Positions 19,940-30,510 are shown, counted from the stretch's first letter. The stretch: 64,000 nucleotides of DNA from Ariolimax columbianus (GCA_036924085.1 JAVGWX010000004.1:77673090-77737089), one strand, 5' to 3'. Made by a program: numbers and translations. The notes: generated by a model from the sequence alone, not told the origin.

Positions 19940-20215
19940 GAAAGAGATGGTAGGATTCTTGGTTGGTATATGAAGCGAGTGAGATGGTTGGGTCGTTGGT
20001 GGGTGCATGGAGTCAGTAAGATGGTTGGGTCGTTGGTGGGTGTATGGAGCGAGTGAGATGGTTGGGTCGTTGGTGGGTGCATGGAGTCAGTAAGATGGTT
20101 GGGTCGTTGGTGGGTGCATGGAGCGAGTGAGATGTTTGTGTTGGTGGGTTGGTATACAGAGCGAGTGAGATGGTTGAGTTATGGATGAGTTCACAAAGTG
20201 AGTGAGATAGTTTGG
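19940..20215. repeat. 37-bp minisatellite
   Basis: Unit ATGGTTGGGTCGTTGGTGGG plus 17 bases, about 7 diverged copies with period 37 (19984, 20021, ...). Confidence 0.85.
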
Positions 20216-20780
20216 TCTTGAGTCGGTGCACAGAACGAAGCCTGCATCACAATAACAATGAACACTAAAATAAAAACTGAAGCAATTACTTCAGCTCTAG
20301 ATTAATGACTGGCTGAGTGGCTTGGATGTCTGACTTGACACCTTGATGAAATACTTTCGAAACCTAGGCAAGTCATAGATTTGTTTCTCAATTGAAAGTG
20401 ATAAGGACATTCCTGACACTAAACAACATATGGAGATCCAGAACAATCAAGATTCAAACCAAAGTTTGAACACTAAACCCCAGTGTCAAGTCGGTGCTTC
20501 TATATGGGGCGAAGACATGGACAACGACCTTACCACAAAGACTCTAGTCACTTGTCAATGTATGCCTTGTTAAGTGTCAAAAATGCCATTCTTGCTTTTC
20601 AGTTCTGGTCTTTACCACTGTATCTGTTCACTCTGATGTGTCAATAGTACTGTTCAAATAGGCACAGGTATCCCCTTCATCTGGCTTTCTCTCCAGCATT
20701 GACTTGCTGATTTGGTTAATTTTAACGAGAGAGTCGATGCACTATCCAAAGCAGGTGGAAAAATGGAACAATTAACCCAT
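20216..20780. other. No gene recognised
   Basis: No coding or RNA signal. 20680-20730 (CTGGCTTTCTCTCCAGCAT) resembles the RT scrap at 21778-21830. Confidence 0.4.
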
Positions 20781-21165
20781 AAAGTGCCATATAAGGAGGC
20801 TAAAACTATTATTCACAGCCAATATAATATAAAATGGTAGAAAGAAATGGGAGAGAGTAACAGTCCAGACCCAATTCACCAGCTACAAAGATACCAGCAA
20901 CCTGAAATCTTCCGCATGAGAACAAGCCACAGCAGACTACTGGGCCGCGTATATCGGCCACAAAATCTCAGAAATAAATGAATGTCCATGTGGGACAGGA
21001 GTCCAGACCTCTGAACACGTACTTTAAGAATGCTCGGCCCACAAAGAACTAAGATGCCAGACCTAGCCCGATGAAGCAGAACTGAAGCAAAAACTATGAT
21101 GCCACCGCTCAGAACTGGAAAGTACTATGGACTTCGTCCTGGCGATAGTACTAAAGATTTAGCAT
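20781..21165 (+). pseudogene. LINE RNase H C-terminal fragment
   Basis: Plus-strand frames give VPYKEAKTIIHSQYNIKW, HQLQRYQQPEIFRMRTSHSR and, after frame changes, a CPCGTG-like cysteine stretch and SEHVL. This is the tail after RNase H of I-group LINEs, related to the 2500-2990 fragment and less so to the GAA-LINE. Several stops. Confidence 0.55.
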
Positions 21166-21177
21166 GATTAGAAAACC

Positions 21178-21328
21178 CGGATGCAGAAGAGAGTTAATTT
21201 TACGGAGCGTAGTTTTCTTTATGTTGATATTCAATCCCAATTTGGCTAATTTTTCCTTTCTCTCTTCAATTTTCTCTAGCAAAATACTTCTTTGCCAGAC
21301 TAAAATACTATTTGATTATCAAATGATA
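21178..21328 (-). pseudogene. RT fragment, first of a direct pair
   Basis: Minus strand reads KLAKLGLNINIKKT, resembling the RT stretch just after the catalytic YADD box (GL.IN..KT). About 135 bp are repeated in diverged form at 21830-21965 on the other side of an MSR element. Confidence 0.45.
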
Positions 21329-21329
21329 T

Positions 21330-21775
21330 TAGGGGTGAAGACTAATGTCTGGTCAGGCAAAATATACTGATCAGACATGTTAGTCAGGGTCACGCAAAAT
21401 ATACTGATCAGACATGTTAGTCAGGGTCACGCCAAATATACTGATCAGACATGTTAGTCAAGGTCACGCAAAATATACTGATCAGACATGTTAGTCAGGG
21501 TCACGCAAAATATACTGTCCAAGACCCTCACCACGGCTTCCTCATAATACTACCTGGAACAGGTTTTTTTCATGGCAGCCTGGGTAATAAAGTGAGGGAT
21601 CCACGTGATTCCCATAGTAGTGAGCGACATGCAGATGAAGCAAAGCATAGCACAACTGTCTGGAGGACCCCGATCCACCTTCATCCGCATTCTCAGGAAC
21701 TGAGGAAAACTACTGCAACCTGCCACTTAACGTCCTTTTCAGGGCGCACAAATGAGTAAACCTACTCACTGTGGG
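21330..21775 (+). repeat. MSR interspersed element, ~5 minisatellite units
   Basis: One end is GAAGACTAATGTCTGGTCAGG. Then come 37-38-bp units built on TACTGATCAGACATGTTAGT, then a unique tail: CAAGACCCTCACC, TTTCATGGCAGCCTGGGTAA, GTGAGGGATCCACGTGATTC, GTAGTGAGCGACATGCAGAT, CTGGAGGACC, CCACTTAACGTCC, CAGGGCGCACAAATGAGTAA and ACTGTGGGCATT. Relatives at 28405, 37490, 48705, 58572 and 62760 share the same order with different unit numbers. No ORF; a non-autonomous element of unknown class. Confidence 0.75.
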
Positions 21776-21777
21776 CA

Positions 21778-21970
21778 TTGGAAACAACCTCTTCTGGCTC
21801 TCCCTCCAGCATGACTTGTTATTTGCTGATAGAGTTAATATTAAGCAGCATGGTTTTCTTCATGTTGATATTCAGTTCCAAATTGGCTAATTGTTCCTTT
21901 CTCCCATCAAGTTTCTCTTATCAAATACTTCTTTGCCACGCTCATATATTATTTGATTACAAATGAGATT
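21778..21970 (-). pseudogene. RT fragment, second of a direct pair
   Basis: Diverged repeat of 21178-21328 (TTCATGTTGATATTCAGTTC, TTGGCTAATTGTTCCTTTCT). The MSR element at 21330-21775 lies between the pair. Confidence 0.4.
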
Positions 21971-22074
21971 TACATGTTACAGCATCAAATACCAACAAAA
22001 ATGATTGCATTAAACAAACAATAATTTTAGTTTCTGAACATAATGTAATGGGTATTTAAGGTGTAATTGGCTAA

Positions 22075-22235
22075 AGCATTTGCCTCTCGGAACATTGGGA
22101 CCAGTTTATTTCCTCTGTCTCGATATGCTCTAGATTACCTAGCTATAAATGGGTACCTGACTTACAGCAAGGACAGGCAAGGCTTCGACTAGGGAAAATG
22201 GCCTCTCAGAAAATCAAAGGCGTATAGTACAAAGA
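22075..22235 (+). repeat. SINE-1 copy
   Basis: AATTGGCTAAAGCATTTGCC as the A-box side, GGGACCAGTTTATTTCC as a decayed B box, then ACCTAGCTATAAATGGGTAC, CTGACTTACAGCAAGG. Confidence 0.6.
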
Positions 22236-22299
22236 TGTTTCTAACACTTTCTCCCTGAAAACATATGTCTGCATTGGGACCACTTCTACCATTTGTCAT

Positions 22300-22520
22300 A
22301 GTCTTTGTTTAATTGAATATATGTCTGTGTCGTATCAGATCATCTTTGGCAGCCCATGTTATGTGCAGATAGCCTCTATGAATAGATTTCCAGTTGTCAG
22401 AATTGAGGACAAGAGATGGTATCATTGTTGCTATTGTATCAGATAGGAATGGTGGAACTTCGGTTAGATGTCCATTTTGTATGTAAAGCATACGTTTCCT
22501 ATAAGTGTTTGGTCTTGTCT
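22300..22520 (-). other. Unidentified 60-70 codon open frame
   Basis: The minus-strand frame TYRKRMLYIQNGHLTEVP..HITWAAKDDLIRHRH is open from before its ATG at 22491 to a TAA at 22309. Composition looks coding, but I recognise no family. It could be a transposon scrap or a host exon. Confidence 0.3.
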
Positions 22521-22626
22521 TTTGTAAACAGATGAAGAGTATTTTGGCTCACAGACCTGCAATTAAAAAAATGGAAAGGTTGAAGTACATAATCTCTGAG
22601 GTCAGATTGTCTGTCATATAATAATA

Positions 22627-23543
22627 CGAGGGGCATTCAAATAAAACCGGAACTTTTTTGTTCTAGTTCTACCTGAATGGGTTATAGCTTTCTGGAATTA
22701 CTTTCGTTAGTTAGGGGCACTTGTGGTCTATTACTGCTAGGTAGTCCACTTGCCGAGGGCCAGTCATGTGACAGATAGATAAAAATGGAGGACAACACTG
22801 TTAGTACTTGCATGGAACAGCATGTTGTGATGAAGTTTCTTGTGAAAGAAGGCGTGAAACCTGCGGAAATTTACAGGAGACTGCAATCACAATATGGTGA
22901 TAAGACACTCAGCCCCAGTAAGACATTTGAATGGTGTCAATGTTTTAGAGAAGGCTGTACATCCATCAGTAATGATCCCAACTGTAGTGGCTCCCAACCC
23001 ACAGAAGTGATGCCAAGTGTTTTCTGGGACAAACTTGGCATCATTCATGTTGATTTTCTACCTCGTGGTGTCACTATCAACATTCAACAGTACATCCACA
23101 TTTCGAGTTATGTGCCATCTGCGGAAAAAAAGGCCTGATATGATCACAAAGGGTGTCCTGTTTCTGCAAGAAAACGCTCGACCTCATACGGCTCACCGCG
23201 CTATGTGCCATCTGCAGCAACTCGGCTGGAAGGTAATACCACATCCCACCTTACGGCACAGACCTCGATCCAAGCGGTTTCCACCTGTTTGGACCCCTAA
23301 AAGAATTCCTGGGAGGATAACATTTCAGCCCTGATGACGAAGTGAAACAGGCTGTCCTGGATTGGTTCGGACATACTGACAAATCTTTCTACACTTAAGC
23401 CTTACAAACATTACTTAAATGCTGGGATAAGTATATAAACGTTGCAGGGGATAACATAGAAATGTAAATACCATTTTTACTACTTTAAAACAAAATGTTT
23501 TTCCTTACAAGAAAAAGTCCCAGTTTGACTTGATCGACCCTCG
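22627..23543 (+). mobile_element. mariner element remnant with TIRs and TA target
   Basis: Left inverted repeat CGAGGGGCATTCAAATAAAA and the reverse complement of the right end CGAGGGTCGATCAAGTCAAA match over about 33 bp with mismatches. Both sides have TA (22625-22626 and 23544-23545), the mariner target duplication. The element is 917 bp against ~1.3 kb for a full mariner, so about a third is deleted. Confidence 0.8.
22785..23470 (+). pseudogene. mariner transposase, deleted and frameshifted
   Basis: The N-terminal helix-turn-helix region is visible (EQHVVMKFLVKEGVKPAEIY, then SKTFEWCQCFREG). A deletion removes the middle, including the first catalytic Asp. After a frame change come GVLFLQENARPHTA, where the usual DNARPH has Glu for the second catalytic Asp, and (another frame) DPSGFHLFGPLKEFLGG, where PSD is PSG, so the third Asp is lost as well. 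WDKYIN near the end is typical of the C-terminus. It cannot be active. Confidence 0.8.
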
Positions 23544-23557
23544 TAGTTGTCCATCGC

Positions 23558-23670
23558 AAGCAAAGATGGCAATATTATCTGACTTGTACTGCGAGATGTG
23601 TTCTCATATGGCTATTAAGACCAATCCTGGCACGGGAGACTTTCCCGCACTCGGGGCACTCACATGAGGA
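23558..23670 (-). pseudogene. LINE C-terminal zinc-finger scrap
   Basis: Minus strand reads CPECGKVSRARIGLNSHMRT, the C2H2-type motif found at the very C-terminus of several invertebrate LINE reverse transcriptases. Only this end is left. The mariner element abuts it. Confidence 0.5.
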
Positions 23671-23688
23671 GTCGGCTGTGTAAGCGTC

Positions 23689-23928
23689 ATGCGTTCTGTT
23701 CTGTCAGACGACACGCGTAATCCAAAGCCCGGCGATAGAGTTTTGTTCTACAATCTGATGAAAGCTTACCAGGTAGAACGATTTTCAGCAATCAACTACA
23801 AAGAGGTGACATCAATATTCTTCTGCCCTCCTGGTGAGCATCAGTCTCTTCTGAGCTCCCTATTTAACAGCTATTTGGGGATACTCCCATATGACATACA
23901 AATAACATGTCCCATCCTTCTTTGCTGA
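23689..23928 (+). other. Unidentified 79-codon open frame
   Basis: Open frame with PKPGDRVLFYNLMKAYQVER. I recognise no family and see no splice or promoter context that would support it. It may be chance. Confidence 0.2.
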
Positions 23929-24000
23929 ACCAATTTCAGAAGCGTATGAATGCTCAACATGTTGGTCTTGCCATGAATTTCAGAGAGGCACTTTGTTTTG

Positions 24001-24215
24001 TCACCTGATTCTGAGCAGCCAGTGCTGACTTCTCAAGTGAAAAAGATTTAGCTGTCTGGTGTGTCTGCTATACTTTGTCCATGTCTCAAAGGCATGAAAC
24101 AGAGTTGTTAACACTACAGCACAATACACTTCAAACTTGGTGGTGTCATTGATGCCCTGTTGGCTACATGGGTTTGTTTGCAGCCTACAAAATGCAGAGC
24201 TCATGTTTGCAATCC
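24001..24215 (-). pseudogene. RTE-like RT C-terminal fragment
   Basis: Minus-strand frame FEVYCAVVLTTLFHAFETWT, RHTRQLNLFHLRSQHWLLRI matches the stretch after the RT core (K..VYRAVVLTTLLYG.ETWT..RH...L..FHLR.LR.IL). Truncated on both sides. Confidence 0.6.
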
Positions 24216-24440
24216 TGCTATTAACATCACAGTCTGATCAGTATGTTTCACTTGGCCCTGACTAACATAGTCTGATCAGTGTATTTCACTTGACCCTAAC
24301 ATAGTCTGATCAGTATGTTTCACTTGACCCTAACATAGTCTGATCAGTATGTTTCACTTGACCCTAACATAGTCTGATCAGTATGTTTCACTTGGCCCTA
24401 ACATAGTCTGATCAGTATGTTTCACTTGACTCTAAGATAG
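24216..24440 (-). repeat. MSR minisatellite array without flanks
   Basis: Six units on AGTCTGATCAGTATGTTTCA and CTTGACCCTAACAT, the reverse of the 37490-38100 array. The unique tail of MSR is missing. Confidence 0.75.
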
Positions 24441-24599
24441 GAGAAGTATCATATCTTGTACATAATCTTCATCACTACACTTTGGACAGACTCTCTCACA
24501 AAAAAAACAGCAAAAGTGGATGGATATTGAAGGTTTATGAACATTGCACACAAAAAAAATCCAGAATATTCAGAATAGTAGAACCCCAAAAGTCACCAT

Positions 24600-25420
24600 T
24601 CACAAATATATCTGGATGTTTGTGACCTCTATCTACAAATCTTTCAGGATATTTGTGACCTCTATCTACACTATCTACAAATCTTTCGGGATGTTTGTGA
24701 CCTTATCTACAAATCTCTCTGGATGTTTGTGACCTCTATCTACAAATCTTTCAGGATATTTGCGACCTTATCTACAAATCTCTCTGGATGTTTGTAACCT
24801 CTTTCTACACTATCTACAAATCTTTCAGGATATTTGTGACCTTATCTACAAATCTCTCTGGATGTTTGTGACCTCTATCTACACTATCTACAAATCTTTC
24901 AGGATATTTGCGACCTTATCTACAAATCTCTCTGGATATTTGTGACCTCTATCTACACTATCTACAAATCTTTCAGGATGTTTGTGACCTTATCTACAAA
25001 TCTTTCAGGATGTTTGTGACCTTATCTACAAATCTTTCAGGATGTTTGTGAATTCTATCTACAAATCTTTCTGGATGTTTGTGACTTCTATCTACAAATC
25101 TTTCTGGATGTTTGTAACCTCTATCTACAAATCTTTCAGGATATTTGTGACCTCTATCTACAAATCTTTCTGGATGTTTGTAACCTCTATCTACAAATCT
25201 TTCAGGATATTTGTGACCTCTATCTACAAATCTTTCTGGATGTTTGTAACCTCTATCTACAAATCTTTCTGGATGTTTGTGACATCTATCTACAAATCTT
25301 TTTTGATGTGTGTGACCTTCACCTACACTATCTACAAATCGTTTTGTATGTTTGTGACCTCTAACGACACCATCTACACATTTTTCTGGATATCTGTAAC
25401 CTGTATGTACACTACCTAAT
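24600..25420. repeat. 33-bp minisatellite with variant units
   Basis: The unit ATCTACAAATCTTTCAGGAT plus ATTTGTGACCTCT repeats about 24 times. In 25040-25310 the period is exactly 33 bp, so a spurious 11-residue repeat frame stays open. Earlier units alternate with longer versions carrying an extra ATCTACACT or lacking bases. It lies just before a possible 3' splice site, so it may be intronic. Confidence 0.85.
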
Positions 25421-25486
25421 CATCCGTGTGGATATGTCCAGTTTCCATTTACTGACATTATCTATTCATCCTTTCTTTTTGCTGCA

Positions 25487-25710
25487 GCCGTTCCATTAGC
25501 AAATTATTTTACATGATGACGTTGCTAGCCCCATTCCCAAAACCCTCCTCAGTGTGGCTGTCAAACAATATTTGCAGGACCCAGTGGCCCTATTATATCC
25601 TCCCTAAACAGGAACCTACAGTATTCTCAAAATCAGCCAACAACAAGAAGGTTACTAAGCAACGAAGCCTCACCTCATTGCAAAGGTTGGTATCTGCAGA
25701 GAGTACATGA
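25487..25710 (+). CDS. Candidate terminal host exon, unidentified
   Basis: A polypyrimidine tract with acceptor (CCTTTCTTTTTGCTGCAG) ends at 25486. From 25488 one frame is open for 74 codons to TGA at 25710: FPKPSSVWLSNNICRTQWPY and TKQRSLTSLQRLVSAEST. The mixed composition looks like real protein rather than repeat. I recognise no family, and no other exon can be linked. It could also be a lucky frame. Confidence 0.3.
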
Positions 25711-26027
25711 TGAAAATCTGATAGTGGCCAGCTGTGTGCGCGTAGCACTTGTACCCAGAACACACTACATATGTATCTGTCGCTTGATGGCTGAATTCGG
25801 CCGGGCCTGGAGATGTATGTGGTTAAATGAGGAATATGGTTAACAAACCCACAGAGAAAGTGGATGAATGGGACAGACAAACACAGGCAAACAAGACAGT
25901 AGAGTTAACAAACAGAAGACAATCTCATATCAGACACTGTCATCAGGGATGAAGTGTTGGAGGCTACAACGTACTCGGCCTCAGATATTTTGTGAGGTGG
26001 GGGTGACCAGTGCTCAACCCTGTCAAC

Positions 26028-26791
26028 TTGTATAATATAGATAAATGTACAGTCATTCACATGGGTAGATCCAATATGGAACATAATTACAGAATGGGAG
26101 AGAACAATATTAGAAAGATAGAAAAGGAAAGGGACCTACGGGTTATTTTAGATCATTCAGGTAAAGTGAGTGAGCAAGTCCAGGCAGCAGTGAAAAAGGT
26201 TAATTTAATGTTGTGTAGGTAAAAAGAAACAATATACATAGGAGCAAGGAAGTGATTGTCAAACTGTAAAAAGTATTAGTTAGACCTAGATTAGAGTACT
26301 GTGTACAGGTGTGGAGTCCTTATCATAGAGGGGATATAAACATGCTGGAAATGGTTACAAAGAAGAGCGACAAAGCTGATAGTGGGATTCCAGAATTACA
26401 GTTATGAGGAAAGACCGAAAAACCAGCCTACGGTGAATAAAAAAGAGAAGAATTCGAGGTGACATGATACAGGTTTATAAGATAATCTACGGAAAGGATA
26501 AATTCGACAATAACACGTTTTTCAAAGTACAGCTGCTTAGAACAAGAGGGCACAGCCACAAATTATTAAAAAAAGGTCCGGATTAGATACTAGAAACTAT
26601 TTTGCTAGTCAAGAGAGTGGTGAATGCTTGGAATGCATTGCCACAGGAAATAGTGGAGTCAGGGTCAATTAATACATTCAAGAATAAATTGGATGTGCAC
26701 AGTTTTTAGAGCAAGGAAATGTAAATGAAACTGGTTGCATACAGACTCTATAAAGTCTTCTAAACCAGTATAAAGACGTTAAGTTAAGTTA
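26028..26791 (+). pseudogene. CR1/L2 LINE 3' fragment
   Basis: It aligns by eye with 62010-62759 of the larger CR1/L2 copy: DKCTVIHMGRSNMEHNYRMG, VILDHSGKVSEQVQAAVKK, and the 3' end ACCAGTATAAAGACGTTAAG with TTAAG repeats. Frameshifts and stops throughout. 5'-truncated within the RT thumb. Confidence 0.8.
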
Positions 26792-26816
26792 AAATGTAAG
26801 AATAAGAAACAATGAC

Positions 26817-27081
26817 TACGAATATCGTAACAAAGAATTTAACATTTCTTCATTCCCACCCTCGTATGTCACAACATTTATATCCGCGAACTCTTGCTCC
26901 CAAAACAACTGACCTGCCTCAGTACCAGGAACACTACTAGAGAAGTATGTGCCCACGACCTGCTTGTAAAATGAACGCAGCACTGCTCTTCTTTTGTCCA
27001 GTTTTCCAGGCTCCACTTTCTCTCTCTTAAGTGTGACTGTGCTGAGGCACCTGTTAGTACTTGTATTAACTAAAAGAAATC
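26817..27081 (-). CDS. Candidate terminal host exon, unidentified
   Basis: On the minus strand a possible acceptor (ATTTGTCTTCCAG, ending about 27082) is followed by an open frame of ~88 codons ending at TAG 26816: KREKVEPGKLDKRRAVLRSF, VVGTYFSSSVPGTEAGQLFW and EGGNEEMLNSLLRYS. Composition looks coding and is unlike the repeats around it. Family not recognised; no further exon located. Confidence 0.35.
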
Positions 27082-27364
27082 TGGAAGACAAATAATCAAA
27101 TCTTCACTAACATATCAATAGCAGAAAAGGTATCAAAAGGAAAAGGTGGGTCGCCTTCTACCACCCAGGGGTGCATAGGCCATCGACCAACCCTCACCAA
27201 GCAGCTCTGTCATGAGCAACCTTTTCCACTTCCTTCCAGCTTTTTCCAGTTTTCTTTATTTCTGCCTCCAGGTGGGTCACATGGGAACAATTGCCGTCGG
27301 GGATGAAGATAACATCTTCATGGACTAAGCCGCATCCTTTGTGAGATGGGGTGGCCAGTTCTTG

Positions 27365-27540
27365 CTGTTTATACCTTCCCCAACTCATACGTCAGGTACC
27401 CATTTACAGCTGGGTTGACTGGAGGAGCGGTCGTACCAGGAACGAAGCACGCCAGGATTTTGTTCTGTCTGTACGTGGTTTCGAACCCTGGCACGGTGTA
27501 ATCCCAGTCTTAGCAAGCCAGCTGCTCACTGTTGATTAGG
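27365..27540 (-). repeat. SINE-1 copy, well preserved
   Basis: Minus strand: CAGCTGGCTTGCTAAGACTG, B box CAGGGTTCGAAACCACG, CCTGGTACGACCGCTCCTCC, AACCCAGCTGTAAATGGGTA, CCTGACGTATGAG. Nearly the same as 1895-2065. Confidence 0.75.
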
Positions 27541-27714
27541 TTACTCGCTTCACTACAAAAGATATTAGAGGGCTTCAAATGAAAACCTTGAAAGTGGGAT
27601 AGACGTTTGAAAAACCATGTCTTTGCATTGTGATGATGATGATATAATGCCTTTAGCTGTGATCTTGCAGCTCTTGACAGCCCAATGCCTCCCGGATAAA
27701 AGCACACATCCTCC

Positions 27715-28080
27715 TCAATTGTTGTAGTGATGTATTGTGTATGGCGGGGTGTGGTGGGAGCAGCTGGTCTCGCAGACCGTCCAGCCCTCGACAGTCAGGA
27801 GATGCTCGACTGACTCCTCGTGGTCATGACAGAATCTGCAGTTTGGTTCACTTAGTTGGTCTATTCTATCCAGATGTTTGTTGAGAGGGGCATGGCCTGT
27901 TCTCAGCTTGAAGATCAAACTCTGGTCTCTTCGTTTTAGTTTCTTGGCTGGGCCCTGGGGATCTGGTTTTGCTTGGTGTTTGGTCTTTGCATTGCAACTT
28001 GTTAATATGGTTGCTAAGAATGTAAAGAGTGTCCTGCATGTGTCATCACGATAATTGAAGTTAAAAGAAGGCCGCCCCAC
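27715..28080 (-). pseudogene. LINE RNase H C-terminal fragment (third family)
   Basis: A 121-codon minus frame has RRDQSLIFKLRTGHAPLNKH, PNCRFCHDHEESVEHLL; that is the (Q)..FRLRTGH and C..C......HLL pattern after RNase H. It differs clearly from the GAA-LINE tail. No upstream domain remains. Confidence 0.55.
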
Positions 28081-28400
28081 TATTGATATGCTCCAAAGTG
28101 GTGCGTTTTGTTATCCATGTATCCGAGCAGCAAAGGGGTGAAACATATATAAATTCATTCAGAACATAAATGTTCTGCCAAATTATACAGATTATCTTAC
28201 ACAGGCATCTGTTGACGAAGAACTGGAGTCTTTACTGTATCGCTTTGGTGATCATCCATTTTTGGACAACTTGCAATATGTACTACCAGATTATAATGTT
28301 GGTCGCCCCTAGAATCCGAGTTTCGATGCTGTCACTGAACAATGAAAGAGTCAATAGTACTGATCCTCAGTTGAGCATTTCTTAACTAACAACATTTTTG
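28081..28400. other. No gene recognised
   Basis: AT-rich sequence, no repeat or coding match seen. Confidence 0.35.
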
Positions 28401-28404
28401 TCAC

Positions 28405-28795
28405 GACCACTCAAAAGAGATGATGTTGAATGCCCACAATGAGTAGGATAACGCTTTTGTGTGACCTAAAAAGGACGTTAAGTGGCGGGTTGTCGTAGCT
28501 TTTCTCACATCCCGAGCATACTGATGAGGGTGGACCAAGGTCCTCCAGGCGGTTGTGGTATGCTTGGCCTCATCTGTATGTCGCTCACTACTACGGGGGA
28601 TCATGTCGATCCCTTACCTTGTTACTCAGACTGTGATGAAAACATTCCGTTTCCAGGAAGGGCAACGAGGAAGCCAAGTTGAGGGTCTTGTCCAGTATAT
28701 TTTCCCTGCCCCTGACTAACATATCTAATCAGTATATTTTCTCTGACTCTGACTAACATGTCTGATCAATAAATATTGCCTGACCAGACGTTAGT
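28405..28795 (-). repeat. MSR element with 2-3 minisatellite units
   Basis: Complete order on the minus strand: GAAGACTAACGTCTGGTCAGG, a few TGATCAGACATGTTAGTC units, TACTGG ACAAGACCCTCAAC, then CGTAGTAGTGAGCGACATAC and GGACGTTAAGTGGC complement, to ATTGTGGGCATTCAAC. A short version of the same element seen at 37490-38370. Confidence 0.75.
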
Positions 28796-28977
28796 CTTCC
28801 TTCCCACTCACAAGAGATAACTTACAATACAAGAAGTGGTCCTATGTGAGCCTCTTAGGTTGCCTCTATTGTCGCTTCATTAGAGATTACTTTCACGTAG
28901 GCGCTTTGCGACTCTAGGCACTGTTGTCATGGTTCCGGCGATAGAGGTAAAACTTTTAAAATCGCCCTCGTATATAA

Positions 28978-29075
28978 TTAACTTAACTTAACGTCCTTAT
29001 ACTGGTTTAGAAGACCCTGCAGAGTCTGTATACAACCAGTGTCATTGACATCACATTGCTCTAAAAGCTATGCAC
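28978..29075 (-). repeat. CR1/L2 3' terminal fragment
   Basis: ACTTAACTTAACGTCCTTAT, CTGGTTTAGAAGACCCTGCA, CTCTAAAAGCTATGC: the reverse of the 3' UTR at 62670-62759. Confidence 0.75.
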
Positions 29076-29317
29076 ATCACCATAATGGTGACATTAATCC
29101 TTATAACTCTAATCATTGAAATAGGAATTATATATTTATAAGTCCAGCAAGATACATTTTCTCTTCATTAACTATTTGTTTAGAAATTAGATTGAAATGA
29201 TATTCCTTTTTAATATATATGTGAAAGATTATGTTGAAGAAAATTATAGACATGATTTCTTAAAATCTATTGGGAAAGTTAGGGTGTACTGTCTTCCCCC
29301 CTTCGCCATATGTTTCT

Positions 29318-29378
29318 ATCCCCCCCCCCCCCCCCATCCTTTGCCGTATGTCTCTATTGCCCCCCCCCCCCCCCCCCC
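29318..29378. repeat. C homopolymer runs
   Basis: Two runs of 15-17 C separated by ~30 bp; the open frames over them are proline artefacts. Confidence 0.7.
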
Positions 29379-29439
29379 TCGCAGTATGTCTCTATTTCCC
29401 AAGGCCGTGTTCATTGCACTATGTTTTTTTATTTTGTGC

Positions 29440-29607
29440 CTGTTGGCCCAGTGCATCCGACTTGGGCATACATTTTATATAAAGGTCTGCTTCCACCTGC
29501 ATTTTCTAAGGGTTTACTTCCCTGGGTAACGGCCGGTGCTGTGATTGGGGAGGAAACCCATCAGCTTCTGGTTGTGAGCTGTGTCATTCAACCCACACCG
29601 TCCCCTG
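29440..29607 (-). repeat. SINE-2 copy
   Basis: Plus-strand view GGCCCAGTGCATCCGACTTG, TAAGGGTTTACTTCCC, GGTAACGGCCGGTGC, GATTGGGGAGGAAACCC, CACACCGTCCCC; the reverse of the SINE-2 consensus. Confidence 0.7.
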
Positions 29608-29649
29608 TTAGCGTGTAATGAGTTAAGGGTTTGTCCCATAATAGTTAGA

Positions 29650-30020
29650 CTAGGAAGGCAGATGGAGCACTGGGTAGAGCACTACTCTGAGCTTTATTCA
29701 TGGGACTGCACGGTCACTCCAACAGCCCATGAAGCTGTTCAAGTCTATCCTAGAATGGAGGAGCTGGACGTCGAACGATCTTTAGAAGATCTCAATACAG
29801 CCATTGACAACGTGGCCCTAGGAAAAGCAGCACATAGCGGCGAGAGCCCACAGGTGATGCGACAGCTAAAACCAAGATCAGGGGAGTTACTATTAGGGAC
29901 TTGTTGTTTGCTGATGACGCTACAAGTGTCACTGACAGTCAGCAGGAACTCTAGATATTGATAAATCATTTCTGCCAGGTGTGCAAACATTTTGACAGTA
30001 AACAAATCACAAAAAGTCAT
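29650..30020 (+). pseudogene. LINE RT fragment with internal deletion
   Basis: MEHWVEHYSELYSWDCTVT, MEELDVERSLEDLNTAID and LGKAAHSGE match the region before RT (EEL...PTLEELSKAI..L..GKAPG). It then jumps, in a different frame, to RDLLFADDATSVTDSQQEL, which contains the RT catalytic FADD box. About 1 kb of RT is missing between. Confidence 0.6.
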
Positions 30021-30144
30021 GCCGGAGGGGGTAGGGAGCCTGGCAAACTAGAGAAATGTTGTACTTGGTCACCATGGTGATGTGTGAAATGAACGACCGT
30101 ACTTGTGGACAACGGGAACTTGGCAGCTCCATCAGCACAACGCC

Positions 30145-30510
30145 CCCCCCCCCTTTCCCGGTCTACCCCTTCCTCTTTTGCCTGACACCATACCTTCCAT
30201 CACTGTTCTCTCGAAACCGTTGTGTCTCTTGATGTGACCAAAGTATTTGTATTTGCTAGCCAAAATGGAATTGATAAACCGGTTCTCCTCTATGCTCAAC
30301 TCTTGCCGAATGTCTACATTTGTCTTTTTCTCTGTCCAAGATATTCTGAGGATCTTTCTGTAACATTTTGACTCGAAGTTCAAACCTTCAGGTGAGGAAT
30401 TGTATTTTCCTTGGCTTGTGGTTACGTATAACTTCCTGAGTATGTCAGAGACACGCTCAATCCACCGACGTTGAGATCTGCCCCTTGCTTGTGGGCCGGA
30501 AACCTTCATA
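30145..30510 (-). pseudogene. RTE-like RT C-terminal fragment
   Basis: Minus frame of 125 codons: NFESKCYRKILRISWTEKKT, NRFINSILASKYKYFGHIKR, VMEGMVSGKRGRGRPG. Same family as 1210-1700, and it fills in part of what is missing there. Ends in a C-run at 30143-30152. Confidence 0.7.

Noticed and set aside
25042..25419. 125-codon repeat protein
   Set aside because: Product of the 33-bp minisatellite.
29197..29618. Proline-rich open frames
   Set aside because: Come from C homopolymers and a reversed SINE-2.
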